Notes under the pieces: model-generated
The model's input: only the letters and a program-made list of their open reading frames with translations
Told to the model about the DNA's origin: nothing
Database searches by the model: none
Made by a program: the position numbers and the translations under genes
Part shown: positions 1 to 8,335 of the stretch, piece by piece
How positions within the stretch are numbered: the first letter of the stretch is position 1
Layout of the letters: each line of letters starts with the position of its first letter
Assembly (NCBI GenBank): GCA_002340765.1
Contig: DDMS01000052.1
Span: forward strand, 24,082 to 59,230
Source: Flavobacteriaceae bacterium UBA2540
Lineage (GTDB): Bacteria; Bacteroidota; Bacteroidia; Flavobacteriales; Flavobacteriaceae
Reading direction: 5' to 3'
DNA: 35,149 nt

Positions 1-96
1 TAGCAGATGCGACAGAACCGTAATTTGACTGTTTACTAAATAAATATTCAGTAATAAGGATGTGAAAAAAAATGTTTTTTTTGGAACATTATTATC

Positions 97-1731
97 TTAT
101 TTTAGGACCTCATCAATAATTTTTCCTGTGGTTGAATTAGGCGCTTCAATTCTTAGCAAATTAGCAATAGTTGGAGCAATATCTGTGATTTCGTAGTATT
201 TTTTTGAAACTCCTTTTTTGATGCCATTTCCATAAAATATAATAGGAACGTGAGTGTCATATGAAAATCCGGAACCATGTGTTGTTCCGGTTTTTTGCCT
301 TGATATTGATGCTGGATTTGGAATTAATATAACATCTCCAGAAAATTTTTGGTGATATCCATTCTGTAAAACGTTCAAAATTCCTTTAGTAAAATTGGAG
401 TTTTGTAGAGTTTTGGCAGACACAACTTTATTTATAGTTTCAAAATTCACGAGTTCATTTGCAAAAATTTCTGCAACTTCATCTACTTTTAATCCCAAAG
501 AAGTTATTTTATCTTTATTCAAAAAAAGTTGATAATTTGACATGTTTTCAACCAATTCAGTAGATTTAAAATTTTTGATTGAAATAGAATCTAAAAATAT
601 TTTAAACTTTTTAGCATCAAAATATTTAGCAGGGATTTTTAAGGAGTCCAAATAAGCAGGGACCCTAACAGCTCCATGATCTGCAGTTAAAAAAACCGTG
701 TATTTTCCAAGACCAACTTCTTTGTCTAAAAATTTTAATAAATCAGCCAAATCTTTGTCCAATCTCAAATAAGTATCTTCAGTTTCAATAGCATCAACTC
801 CGAACTTATGTCCAACATAATCAGTACTTGAAAAGCTGATAGATAAAAAATCAGTTTCGTTTGTTTTTCCTAGTTTTTCTGATATAATTGCAGCTTTTGC
901 AAAATCTAATGTAATTGAATTTCCAAAAGGTGTTTCTGAAATGATACTTAAATTTCCATTTTCAGCCTTTAAATTGGGAATATCATGAGGAAATACTGGA
1001 AACTTCTCTCCTTTGAAAACTCCTTCAAAAATTGAATTATCTGGAGTACTATTTCTGTAAGATTTTATATCATAAAGGGTATTCCAAGGTTGAGATGTAT
1101 AGAATTGCGCTTTTTTTTGATTGTTAAAATCTACTACCCATTTTGGTAATTCTTTCATATAAAAAGAGCTTGTGATGAAATTTCCTTTGTTACCACCTTC
1201 AAACCAATATGCAGCAGTTGCAGTATGACCAACTGATAAAATGGCTGATCTGTCTTTCAAGGCAATTCCAATCGCTTTTCCACGCATATTTTGAGCCAAT
1301 AACAATTGATCTGTAACTGTGGTTGAAAGCATTCTATAAGGGGATTTTTGTCCATATTTTGATTCAGTTCCAATTGATGAATATCTAATATCATCAACGC
1401 AATAAATTTCTTTTTTTAGGAATTTATCATACCAATTATTACCAATTATTCCATGATGATCAGGAGTTGATCCTGTATAAACAGATGCGTGACCAACAGC
1501 AGTATAAGTTGGGATATAGTTAAAATGTGCGTTTTCAAGAGAATAACCCTCTCTTAAAAGTCTTTTAAAACCATCATTTCCATAGCTATTAAAATATCTA
1601 GTTAAATAGTCATATCGCATTTGGTCAACAACAATTCCTATAATAAGTTTAGGTTTTTCTTCGTTATCAGGTGCTTTTTTAAAATTTGTAAGAGACGTAA
1701 TTAATAGAAGAAACAGCAAAAATTTTTTCAT
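97..1731 (-). CDS. PafA-like alkaline phosphatase family protein
   Basis: Exported phosphomonoesterase of the alkaline phosphatase superfamily, resembling the flavobacterial PafA enzyme that releases phosphate from organic phosphate in the periplasm. With the start used here (544 aa) the protein opens with a lysine and hydrophobic signal peptide (MKKFLLFLLLITS). The metal/nucleophile region reads VVDQMRYDYL (about 34-43) and PTYTAVGHAS, where Thr77 is the expected nucleophile; GNNWYD follows (Asn 98/99), then KDRSAI with Lys159 and Arg161, the phosphate-binding pair typical of PafA, and DHGAV further on. An upstream in-frame ATG at 1756-1758 would add nine residues, but it lies inside a -7 promoter motif (1756-1763), so the inner ATG is preferred. 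Divergent from the Mla pair. The family is clear; substrate preference is inferred. Confidence 0.9.
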   Translation of the reverse strand: MKKFLLFLLLITSLTNFKKAPDNEEKPKLIIGIVVDQMRYDYLTRYFNSYGNDGFKRLLREGYSLENAHFNYIPTYTAVGHASVYTGSTPDHHGIIGNNWYDKFLKKEIYCVDDIRYSSIGTESKYGQKSPYRMLSTTVTDQLLLAQNMRGKAIGIALKDRSAILSVGHTATAAYWFEGGNKGNFITSSFYMKELPKWVVDFNNQKKAQFYTSQPWNTLYDIKSYRNSTPDNSIFEGVFKGEKFPVFPHDIPNLKAENGNLSIISETPFGNSITLDFAKAAIISEKLGKTNETDFLSISFSSTDYVGHKFGVDAIETEDTYLRLDKDLADLLKFLDKEVGLGKYTVFLTADHGAVRVPAYLDSLKIPAKYFDAKKFKIFLDSISIKNFKSTELVENMSNYQLFLNKDKITSLGLKVDEVAEIFANELVNFETINKVVSAKTLQNSNFTKGILNVLQNGYHQKFSGDVILIPNPASISRQKTGTTHGSGFSYDTHVPIIFYGNGIKKGVSKKYYEITDIAPTIANLLRIEAPNSTTGKIIDEVLK

Positions 1732-1755
1732 GGAAAATAGTTTTAAATGATTGGT

Positions 1756-1763
1756 CAAATGTA
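1756..1763 (-). promoter_or_regulatory. Putative -7 element for the PafA-like gene
   Basis: On the minus strand the octamer TACATTTG matches the Bacteroidota -7 consensus TAnnTTTG, about 25 nt upstream of the chosen start codon. No good -33 TTTG was found at the expected distance, so this rests on the -7 box alone. Confidence 0.4.
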
Positions 1764-1839
1764 ATTATTTTAAATTTTGATTTTAGTAAATTTACAGTCT
1801 GTTTATCTAAATTTAATACTTTAGCACAAAATTAGACCT

Positions 1840-2580
1840 ATGAATTACATAGAACATGTTGGTAAGTATTTTTTAATGCTTTTGCAAGTTTTCAAAAGAC
1901 CGCAAAAAGCGCGTTTTTTTTACGAATCATTACTTAAAGAAATTGAAGAACTTGGCTTAAAATCGTTAGGAATAATTATGTTTATCTCATTTTTTATTGG
2001 TGGTGTAATTGCGCTTCAAACGGCACTAAATGTTGATAGTCCTTTTATCCCAAAAGCGCTTATTGGTTTTGCAACAAAACGCTCAATAATTTTAGAATTT
2101 GCGCCTACTTTTTGTTCTATTATTTTAGCAGGAAAAGTTGGTTCTTATATTACTTCAAGTATTGGTACTATGAGAGTTACAGAGCAAATTGATGCACTTG
2201 AAGTAATGGGTATAAATTCACTAAATCATTTAGTTTTACCGAAAATTATTGCAACAATTTTCTTCTATCCATTTTTGATTTTATTGGCAATGGTTTTGGG
2301 AATTTTTGGAGGATGGTCTGCAGGTGTTCTTTCAGGATTGATAAGCGGTGTTGATTATATTGAAGGTTTACAAATGGATTTTAAACCTTTTTTAATAACG
2401 TATGCAATTATTAAAACATTGGTTTTTGCTTTTTTAATTGCAACAGTTCCTTCATATCATGGGTATTATGTAAAAGGAGGTTCAATTGCTGTAGGTAAAG
2501 CAAGTACAAAATCTGTAGTTTGGACAACAATTTTAATTGTTATAGCTAATTATTTTTTAACTCAAATGCTTTTAACATAA
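1840..2580 (+). CDS. MlaE/YrbE-family ABC transporter permease
   Basis: Inner-membrane permease of the MlaE (DUF140) family, which moves phospholipids or other lipids between the inner and outer membranes. The 246 aa length is close to the family norm. Several hydrophobic stretches are visible (about 43-62, 88-110, 135-165, 185-205, 225-245), and the family signature is seen in PTFCSIILAGKVGSYITSS followed by GTMRVTEQIDALEVMG. The stop codon is followed after one base by the start of the MlaF-like ATPase, so the two are cotranscribed and probably translationally coupled. No MlaD (MCE) substrate-binding gene follows; a tRNA comes next. The lipid cargo cannot be told from sequence. Confidence 0.9.
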   Translation: MNYIEHVGKYFLMLLQVFKRPQKARFFYESLLKEIEELGLKSLGIIMFISFFIGGVIALQTALNVDSPFIPKALIGFATKRSIILEFAPTFCSIILAGKVGSYITSSIGTMRVTEQIDALEVMGINSLNHLVLPKIIATIFFYPFLILLAMVLGIFGGWSAGVLSGLISGVDYIEGLQMDFKPFLITYAIIKTLVFAFLIATVPSYHGYYVKGGSIAVGKASTKSVVWTTILIVIANYFLTQMLLT

Positions 2581-2581
2581 A

Positions 2582-3349
2582 ATGATAGAGGTAAATAATT
2601 TGCACAAAGGTTTTGGTGACGTAAAAGTCTTAAACGGTATTTCAACAAAATTCTATCCAGGAAAAACAAGTTTGATTATTGGGCAAAGTGGATCAGGAAA
2701 AACAGTTTTTCTTAAATCTTTGATAGGATTACATACACCTGAAAAGGGTTTTATTTCCTTTGATGGGAGAATAAATACTAATTTTACTATCGAAGAAAAA
2801 AGACAATGGAGACAAGAAATTGGAATGGTTTTTCAAGGAAGTGCTCTTTTTGATTCACAAACTGTAGAGGAAAATGTGATGTTTCCCTTGAAAATGTTCA
2901 CAAAAAAAATCCAATCTGAGCGGTTAGAAAGAGTCAATTTTGTTTTAAATAGAGTCAATTTAGAAAATTCAAATAAAAAACTTCCTGCTGAATTGTCAGG
3001 AGGGATGCAAAAACGTGTGGCAATTGCAAGAGCTATTGTTATGAATCCAAAATACTTGTTTTGTGATGAGCCAAACTCTGGTTTAGATCCAAAAACTGCT
3101 ATCGTTATTGACAATTTAATTAAAGAAATTACAGAAGAATACAACATTACAACCGTAATCAATACTCATGATATGAACTCAGTAATGGAAATTGGAGAAA
3201 AAATTATATTTTTAAAGAACGGGCTTAAGGCATGGGAGGGTACTAGTGAAGATATATTTAAAACTGATAATGAGGCTGTTGTAGAGTTTGTGTATTCATC
3301 AAATTTATTTAAAAAAGTGAGAGAGACATATTCAAGCGAAACAAAATAA
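2582..3349 (+). CDS. MlaF-like ABC transporter ATP-binding protein
   Basis: Cytoplasmic ATPase partner of the preceding MlaE-type permease. All ABC motifs are intact in the 255 aa protein: Walker A GQSGSGKT (34-41), Q-loop in MVFQGSALF (about 82-90), signature LSGGMQKR (138-145), Walker B YLFCDEP (158-164) with D-loop SGLDP, and H-loop His196 in NTHDMNS. The LSGGM signature and the FQGSALFDSQTVEENV stretch are characteristic of the MlaF group. It starts one base after the permease stop. The role in lipid transport follows from family membership and the pairing. Confidence 0.92.
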   Translation: MIEVNNLHKGFGDVKVLNGISTKFYPGKTSLIIGQSGSGKTVFLKSLIGLHTPEKGFISFDGRINTNFTIEEKRQWRQEIGMVFQGSALFDSQTVEENVMFPLKMFTKKIQSERLERVNFVLNRVNLENSNKKLPAELSGGMQKRVAIARAIVMNPKYLFCDEPNSGLDPKTAIVIDNLIKEITEEYNITTVINTHDMNSVMEIGEKIIFLKNGLKAWEGTSEDIFKTDNEAVVEFVYSSNLFKKVRETYSSETK

Positions 3350-3356
3350 AAATACG

Positions 3357-3388
3357 TTTGTTTTATATAAAATAACTATTTATATTTG
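3357..3388 (+). promoter_or_regulatory. Promoter of tRNA-Lys
   Basis: TTTG at 3357-3360 and TATATTTG at 3381-3388 match the Bacteroidota -33/-7 elements (TTTG and TAnnTTTG) with a 20-nt spacer. The tRNA 5' end lies about 20 nt downstream, leaving a short precursor leader. Confidence 0.7.
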
Positions 3389-3408
3389 CACCCGCTTAGA
3401 AAGAATAT

Positions 3409-3481
3409 GACCTGGTAGCTCAGTTGGTAGAGCATTTCACTTTTAATGAAAGGGTCCTGGGTTCGAACCCCAGCCCGGTCA
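3409..3481 (+). tRNA. tRNA-Lys (anticodon TTT)
   Basis: A complete 73-nt cloverleaf can be drawn: acceptor 3409-3415/3474-3480, D-arm GCTC/GAGC, anticodon stem TTTCA/TGAAA with loop CTTTTAA (anticodon 3442-3444, TTT), variable loop GGGTC, T-arm CTGGG/CCCAG around TTCGAAC, discriminator A at 3481. CCA is not encoded. Acceptor position 5:68 is a T-C mismatch (GACCTGG against CCCGGTC); all other stem positions pair. It has its own promoter and is followed by a hairpin terminator. Confidence 0.97.
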
Positions 3482-3485
3482 CAAA

Positions 3486-3516
3486 AAAAACTCTGTAATT
3501 TTACAGAGTTTTTTAT
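3486..3516 (+). terminator. Rho-independent terminator of tRNA-Lys
   Basis: CTCTGTA (3491-3497) and TACAGAG (3502-3508) form a 7-bp stem with a 4-nt loop, extended by A/T pairing on both sides, and are followed by a T-rich run at 3509-3514. It lies 10 nt after the tRNA. Confidence 0.85.
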
Positions 3517-3561
3517 TTTGGAGTCTTTTTAAAACTTACTTTTACTTAATTTTTAATAAGA

Positions 3562-4098
3562 ATGCAAAAAATAATCATTTCAATTTTATTTCTCTTTTTA
3601 ATAATGAGCTCTGAACAAATTATTTTTGATTTTTCAAAAGACACAGATATTTCCTCTTGGAACGTAATTGATGATGGAGTTATGGGGGGACAATCATCAG
3701 GGAATTTCGAAATAAATGATGAAGGAAATGCTATTTTTTACGGAAAAGTATCTCTAGAAAATAATGGAGGATTTTCATCAGTAAGATATCAGTTTTCTCA
3801 AAAGAAAGTAAATTCTTTCACCAAAATTAAGGTTCGATTAAAAGGTGATGGAAATAGATATCAATTGAGAATTAAAGAAAATAGGAATGATTATTATTCT
3901 TATGTAGGAACTTTTCAAACCAACAATACTTGGGAAACTATCGAAATTCATCTTTCAGAAATGCAACCAAAGTTTAGAGGAAGAGTATTGAGTTTACCTA
4001 ATTTTTCAGCCACTAGTTTTGAGGAGATTGCTTTTTTAATTGGAAATAAAAAAGCACAATATTTTCGTTTAGAGATTGATAAAATTTATGTGGAATAA
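3562..4098 (+). CDS. CIA30 family protein
   Basis: A 178 aa protein of the CIA30 family (complex I intermediate-associated protein 30, a galactose-binding-like fold). After a short hydrophobic leader (about 1-16, IIISILFLFLIMSS) comes the typical opening FDFSKDTDISSWNVIDDGVMGG. The middle segment GFSSVRYQFS and VRLKGDGNRYQLRI are also family hallmarks, as is the C-terminal EIAFLIGNKKAQYFRLEID. In bacteria these are small exported or cytoplasmic proteins of unproven function; the link to complex I assembly comes from eukaryotic relatives and should not be assumed. It stands alone after the tRNA-Lys terminator. Confidence 0.85.
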   Translation: MQKIIISILFLFLIMSSEQIIFDFSKDTDISSWNVIDDGVMGGQSSGNFEINDEGNAIFYGKVSLENNGGFSSVRYQFSQKKVNSFTKIKVRLKGDGNRYQLRIKENRNDYYSYVGTFQTNNTWETIEIHLSEMQPKFRGRVLSLPNFSATSFEEIAFLIGNKKAQYFRLEIDKIYVE

Positions 4099-4157
4099 GT
4101 TTTTAACAACTAAATTTAAGTGAGTTTTTTATATCTTCACTTTTTTAACATTCAAGT

Positions 4158-5630
4158 ATGAAAGAAGAGTTTATAGAACAGAACAATTTTGATGAAGAAA
4201 AAAATGCATTTGAAAATAAAAAAGAAGACTTTTCCAAGGTTTTTATTCATGTAAAATCATTTTTAAACAATCTTTTTGATTTTAGAGAAGATACTGATCA
4301 TAAAGCGACAATTGAGGCTATAAAAGCAGATATTACCTTTAAGGGAGCAACAGCTTGGATTTTAATTTTTGCTGTATTTGTGGCCTCTATTGGTTTGAAT
4401 GCAAATTCAACAGCAGTGGTTATTGGCGCCATGTTGATTTCTCCTTTAATGGGTCCAATTTTAGGAATTGGAATGTCATTTGCTTTGAATGATGTGATTA
4501 CTCTTAAACAATCTGTGAAAAATTTAGGTGTAATGATTGTGTTGAGCTTATTTGCTTCATTCATGTTTTTTTATCTTTTTCCATTAAGTGAAGATACTTC
4601 TGAGTTATTGGGAAGAGTAAGTCCTGATATTAGAGACGTACTAATCGCCTTTTTTGGTGGTTTAGCGTTGATGGTAGCAAGAACAAAAAAAGGAACAATT
4701 GCTTCCGTGATTTTTGGAGTTGCCATTGCTACAGCTTTAATGCCGCCTTTATGCACAGCTGGATATGGGCTTGCAAAAGGGAATTTTTCCTATTTTCTGG
4801 GAGCAATTTATTTGTTCACAATCAATGCAATTTTTATTGCTTTAGCAACTTTCTTAGTGTTAAAGTTGTTAAATTTTCCAATGCATGAATATGCCAACAC
4901 CCAAAAAAGAAAACGATATGCAACTTTGGCAACGATCATTGGGATTTTAGTAATGATTCCTGCCATTTTTACATTTGTGAAATTGTTCAATGAAAACAAA
5001 ATCAACAATCAAATTTCGAATTTTATCAATAATGAAATCAAAGAAAACGAATCATTAACCTTGATTGATTGGGAGAAAGATTTAGAGAATAAAGAAATAT
5101 TATTAAATTTTTTCAATGAAGTTTCAGATGCAACTAAAAATGATTTAAATAACGAGTTGACAAAGAATATTTTATACACAAATTTAGCTGATTTTAAATT
5201 GAAAATTAAAGGAAGTGATACCAAAAGTTTTGAGTTGATAACCACTGCATACAAAGAAAAAAGAGAGGAATTGCAAGAAAGTAAAGAGAAAATCACCGAA
5301 TTAGAAGATCAAATTTCGTTATTACAGCAAACCATTTTCCAACTGAATACACGAATAGAACAAGATGCAATAGCTAAAGACAAAAAAGCAGTGGCTTTTA
5401 GCAGAATTGCTAAAGATGTAAAAATTAGATATAATGAAGTCGAGCAAATTGGATTTGCAAAAATGCTGTTCTCTAAAGATTTTATAAAAATTGATACCAT
5501 TCCAATTGCTTCCGTAAAATGGAATTCAAAAACCCTAGAATCAACAATCAATTTGAAGGAAATTGAATTACGAGATTGGCTTCAAAATGAAATGAAATTA
5601 GATACATTATTCATTAAAAGAGAAAGATAA
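4158..5630 (+). CDS. DUF389 multi-pass membrane protein with coiled-coil tail
   Basis: A 490 aa membrane protein with a DUF389 core. The first 70 residues are charged and cytoplasmic-looking. The core (about 70-290) has six or so hydrophobic helices and the conserved stretch STAVVIGAMLISPLMGPILG (about 84-103), followed by MVARTKKGTIASVIFGVAIATALMPP in two pieces that are diagnostic of the family. The C-terminal 190 residues are soluble and contain a strong predicted coiled coil (about 368-405, rich in E/K/L heptads such as KITELEDQISLLQQ). The function of DUF389 proteins is not established. The gene is single, followed by a convergent SprT-like gene 11 nt away. Confidence 0.88.
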   Translation: MKEEFIEQNNFDEEKNAFENKKEDFSKVFIHVKSFLNNLFDFREDTDHKATIEAIKADITFKGATAWILIFAVFVASIGLNANSTAVVIGAMLISPLMGPILGIGMSFALNDVITLKQSVKNLGVMIVLSLFASFMFFYLFPLSEDTSELLGRVSPDIRDVLIAFFGGLALMVARTKKGTIASVIFGVAIATALMPPLCTAGYGLAKGNFSYFLGAIYLFTINAIFIALATFLVLKLLNFPMHEYANTQKRKRYATLATIIGILVMIPAIFTFVKLFNENKINNQISNFINNEIKENESLTLIDWEKDLENKEILLNFFNEVSDATKNDLNNELTKNILYTNLADFKLKIKGSDTKSFELITTAYKEKREELQESKEKITELEDQISLLQQTIFQLNTRIEQDAIAKDKKAVAFSRIAKDVKIRYNEVEQIGFAKMLFSKDFIKIDTIPIASVKWNSKTLESTINLKEIELRDWLQNEMKLDTLFIKRER

Positions 5631-5641
5631 TTCTAAAAAAT

Positions 5642-6238
5642 CTATTTGCTAAATACAGGAGTTACTTCTGCATTTTGATGAAATAAATATATTTTTTTTG
5701 TTTTAATATTTTGGCATTCAATGCGTGTTCTGCGTTGATTTCCTCTTTTGTAAATAGTATTTTTAAATTCAAATAAGCCTCCACTTTGGATACTAAAAAT
5801 AAATAATTTCCCTGATTCAGCTACATTTCCTCTCAATGCTAATGATAATTTAGCATCAGCATCAGTGCTTGCTTTTGGATTTTTTAGATAGCTTGCCAAA
5901 TGTCCTAAAATTTCTTTTGGATAAATTTCTGGATGTAAAAAAGGTAACATCATATGTTGAAAAACAGTTTTCCATTCTTTACCGTGAGGTTGCACTCTTC
6001 CAAATTTTTCATACGTTACATGATGTGCAATTTCGTGAATCAAGGTCAATAAAAATTGAAATTTATTCAGACTATTGTTAATGGTAATTTGAAATTTTCC
6101 ATTCGGAAGTTTTCTGAAGTCACCATGTTTTGTTACTCTTTCATTGACTATTTTTAAATCAAAAGAATGCTTTTCAATTAAAAAATCAACAAAAGGAATG
6201 GATTTTTTCGGAATATAATTTTGATAATCTGATTTCAA
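5642..6238 (-). CDS. SprT-like zinc metalloprotease domain protein
   Basis: A 198 aa soluble protein with an SprT-like domain. The zinc-binding protease motif HEIAH is at 68-72 (LIHEIAHHVTYEKFG), preceded by a basic segment (FRKLPNGKFQITIN) and followed by HGKEWKTVF, which supplies the third conserved histidine region of SprT proteins. The C-terminal part (about 140-198, RTRIECQ...) lacks the four-cysteine zinc ribbon usual in SprT. It begins three bases after the stop of the upstream SDR gene, so the two form an operon. Protein substrate unknown. Confidence 0.85.
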   Translation of the reverse strand: MKSDYQNYIPKKSIPFVDFLIEKHSFDLKIVNERVTKHGDFRKLPNGKFQITINNSLNKFQFLLTLIHEIAHHVTYEKFGRVQPHGKEWKTVFQHMMLPFLHPEIYPKEILGHLASYLKNPKASTDADAKLSLALRGNVAESGKLFIFSIQSGGLFEFKNTIYKRGNQRRTRIECQNIKTKKIYLFHQNAEVTPVFSK

Positions 6239-6241
6239 AAA

Positions 6242-6922
6242 CTAAGGTGTTGAAGAGGAAACTTGCAATACTTTTCCATTGTAAAATTTATTGCCATTTA
6301 CAGCAAATTCATAAATATATTCTGCCATTTCAAGAGCAGAAAGTGGCGCTTTATAATCTGGAAAAGCTTCTGCCAACATTTCTGTTTGAACAGCTCCAAT
6401 TGCCAAAACATTGAACGCAATTTGTTGTTCTTTATATTCTTCAGCAAGCAATTCTGATAATGTAATTACAGCTCCTTTTGCAGACGAATACGCTGCCAAT
6501 CCAGAAAATTTCATACTTCCTTGAATGCCTCCCATAGAACTAATGGTTACCACATGACTACCTTTTTGTAAAAAAGGAATCATATTTTTTGTGAGTTCAG
6601 CAACTCCAAAAACATTTACTTTATACACTTCTAAAAAGTCTTCTGTGGTCAATGCTGTGAATGGTTTGTTGATTAGTTTTCCTGCGTTATTGATCAAAAT
6701 ATCCACTTTTTTCCAATTGTTTTTGATGAAATCAGTAACTGAATTTAAATCTTCTTTGTTAGCGACATCTGCAGAAAGTATGGTGATATTTTTGTTTTTT
6801 ATGGTAGATAAAGGTTTGGTATTTCTTGAAATCGCTAGTACTTTATGACCTTTATTGGCAAATAATTGTGCCAATTCAAAGCCAATTCCTCTACTTGTTC
6901 CCGTTATAATTACGTGTTTCAT
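6242..6922 (-). CDS. SDR family NAD(P)-dependent oxidoreductase
   Basis: Classical short-chain dehydrogenase/reductase of 226 aa. The nucleotide-binding motif TGTSRGIG is at 7-14, NNAG near 79-82, the catalytic serine in VTISSMGG and the catalytic Tyr-Lys pair in AYSSAKGA (about 144-151). Length and motifs suggest an intact reductase; the substrate cannot be assigned. It is the first gene of a two-gene unit with the SprT-like gene (3-nt gap) and is divergent from the amidohydrolase, 64 nt away. Confidence 0.85.
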   Translation of the reverse strand: MKHVIITGTSRGIGFELAQLFANKGHKVLAISRNTKPLSTIKNKNITILSADVANKEDLNSVTDFIKNNWKKVDILINNAGKLINKPFTALTTEDFLEVYKVNVFGVAELTKNMIPFLQKGSHVVTISSMGGIQGSMKFSGLAAYSSAKGAVITLSELLAEEYKEQQIAFNVLAIGAVQTEMLAEAFPDYKAPLSALEMAEYIYEFAVNGNKFYNGKVLQVSSSTP

Positions 6923-6935
6923 CTGTCAAAAAATT

Positions 6936-6968
6936 ATTGAGCAAATTACTCAATTTTTCATACATTTA
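6936..6968 (+). promoter_or_regulatory. Possible promoter of the amidohydrolase with an overlapping inverted repeat
   Basis: TTG at 6937-6939 and TACATTTA at 6961-6968 (7 of 8 matches to TAnnTTTG) are 21 nt apart and end 18 nt before the ATG at 6987. The interval also holds an inverted repeat ATTGAG/CTCAAT (6936-6954) that could serve as an operator between the divergent genes. Both are tentative. Confidence 0.35.
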
Positions 6969-6986
6969 GATACTAAAACAACCCAA

Positions 6987-8267
6987 ATGAAAAAAATATT
7001 CTTTTTTGTATGCGTACTTTTTATGATTCAAAATACAATTTCTCAAACAACACATATTTTATGTGGAAAATTGATCGATACAAAATCAGGAAAAATTGAA
7101 ACTAACAAGACTATTATTATTGAAAAAAATAAGATTATTGATGTTGTAGATGGATTTTTGATTGCGAAAAGTAAAAAAATAACTACAATTGATTTAAAAG
7201 ACAAAGTAGTAATGCCAGGTTTGATTGATTTTCACGTTCATATGGAACAGGAATTCAATCCAAAAACTCAATTGGAGAAATATATTTTAAATGAAGCAGA
7301 TGTAGCATTTAATTCAGTTGGATTTGCCAAAACTACGTTATTAAACGGATTTACAACTGTAAGAGATTTGGGTGGTACAGGCGTAAATATTGCTATCAGA
7401 AAGGCCATAGATCAAGGTAAAATTCTTGGCCCAAGAGTTTTTACAGCAGGAAAATCATTGGCAACTACAGGTGGTCACGCTGACCCAACAAATGGTGGAA
7501 ATAAACTTTTTATTGGTGATCCAGGACCAAAAGAAGGTGTTATAAATTCTGTTGATGATGCTAAAAAAGCGGTAAGACAGCGTTATAAAAATGGCGCAGA
7601 TTGGATAAAAATTACAGCAACAGGAGGTGTGTTGAGTTTTGCAAAATCTGGAGATAATCCTCAATTTACGATTGAAGAAATCAAAGCAATTTGCGAAACT
7701 GCAAAAGACTATGGAATGTTTGTGGCTGCACACGCACATGGAGATGAAGGTATGAAAAGAGCTGTCTTGGGAGGTGTAAAAACCATAGAACACGGTACGT
7801 ATATGAGTGAAGAAACTATGGATTTGATGATTAAATATGATGTCTTTTTGGTTCCAACGATTACAGCTGGGAAAGAAGTTGCTGAAAAAGCTACCATCAA
7901 AGGTTTTTATCCAGATATTGTAGTTCCAAAAGCGTTGGCTGTTGGTCCTCAAATTCAAGGAACTTTTGGAAAAGCAATCAAAAAAGGAGTTAAAATTGCC
8001 TTTGGAACAGATGCTGGTGTTTTTAAACATGGTGACAATGGAAAAGAATTTGGATTTATGGTTGCTGCAGGAATGCCAGTTATTGAAGCATTGCAATCAG
8101 CTACAATTACTAATGCTAAATTGTTGAAAATGGAAAACGAACTAGGACAAATTCAAAAGGGATTTTTAGCAGATATTATTGCAGTGAATGAAGATCCAAC
8201 AAAAAACATTACCACAATGGAAAACGTTGTTTTTGTTATGAAAGATGGGATTGTTTATAAGAATTAA
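6987..8267 (+). CDS. Secreted metal-dependent amidohydrolase (imidazolonepropionase/prolidase-like)
   Basis: A 426 aa exported amidohydrolase. The start at 6987 is chosen because it opens a clean signal peptide (MKKIFFFVCVLFMIQNTISQ, cleavage expected near residue 20); the in-frame extension upstream to 6855 overlaps the divergent SDR gene. Metal ligands of the amidohydrolase superfamily are visible: HVH at 83-85 (GLIDFHVHMEQ), a lysine in DWIKITATGG, AAHAHG, IEHGTYMS and the aspartate in FGTDAGVF. This arrangement fits the group of Xaa-Pro/Xaa-Arg carboxypeptidases and imidazolonepropionase-like enzymes often annotated only as amidohydrolase. A dipeptide substrate in the periplasm is plausible but inferred. 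A strong terminator follows at 8298. Confidence 0.88.
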   Translation: MKKIFFFVCVLFMIQNTISQTTHILCGKLIDTKSGKIETNKTIIIEKNKIIDVVDGFLIAKSKKITTIDLKDKVVMPGLIDFHVHMEQEFNPKTQLEKYILNEADVAFNSVGFAKTTLLNGFTTVRDLGGTGVNIAIRKAIDQGKILGPRVFTAGKSLATTGGHADPTNGGNKLFIGDPGPKEGVINSVDDAKKAVRQRYKNGADWIKITATGGVLSFAKSGDNPQFTIEEIKAICETAKDYGMFVAAHAHGDEGMKRAVLGGVKTIEHGTYMSEETMDLMIKYDVFLVPTITAGKEVAEKATIKGFYPDIVVPKALAVGPQIQGTFGKAIKKGVKIAFGTDAGVFKHGDNGKEFGFMVAAGMPVIEALQSATITNAKLLKMENELGQIQKGFLADIIAVNEDPTKNITTMENVVFVMKDGIVYKN

Positions 8268-8297
8268 CTAAAAAAAGTTGAATTGATATTTTTTCAG

Positions 8298-8334
8298 ACC
8301 TCACAGGTTTTATAAAACCTGTGAGGTTTTTTTT
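8298..8334 (+). terminator. Strong hairpin terminator built from a 30-bp perfect palindrome
   Basis: Positions 8298-8312 (ACCTCACAGGTTTTA) are exactly complementary to 8313-8327, and a run of T follows directly to 8334. It lies between the convergent amidohydrolase and beta-helix genes. The T-run is on the plus strand only, so it should end the amidohydrolase transcript; for the opposite strand it is just a hairpin. Confidence 0.8.
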
Positions 8335-8335
8335 A

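Noticed and set aside
1..96. Possible end of a plus-strand gene (frame reading ADATEP then stop at 21-23)
   Set aside because: Six codons are not enough to identify or support a gene. A small AATGTT/AACATT stem at 71-90 could be a terminator but is weak.
6855..6986. N-terminal extension of the amidohydrolase by 44 codons
   Set aside because: It would overlap the divergent SDR gene and place a signal peptide in mid-protein; the ATG at 6987 starts a proper leader.
7455..8096. A 213-codon open frame antisense to the amidohydrolase
   Set aside because: It is rich in Cys, Phe, Ser and His, has no domain or initiation signal, and lies wholly over a well-conserved enzyme gene.
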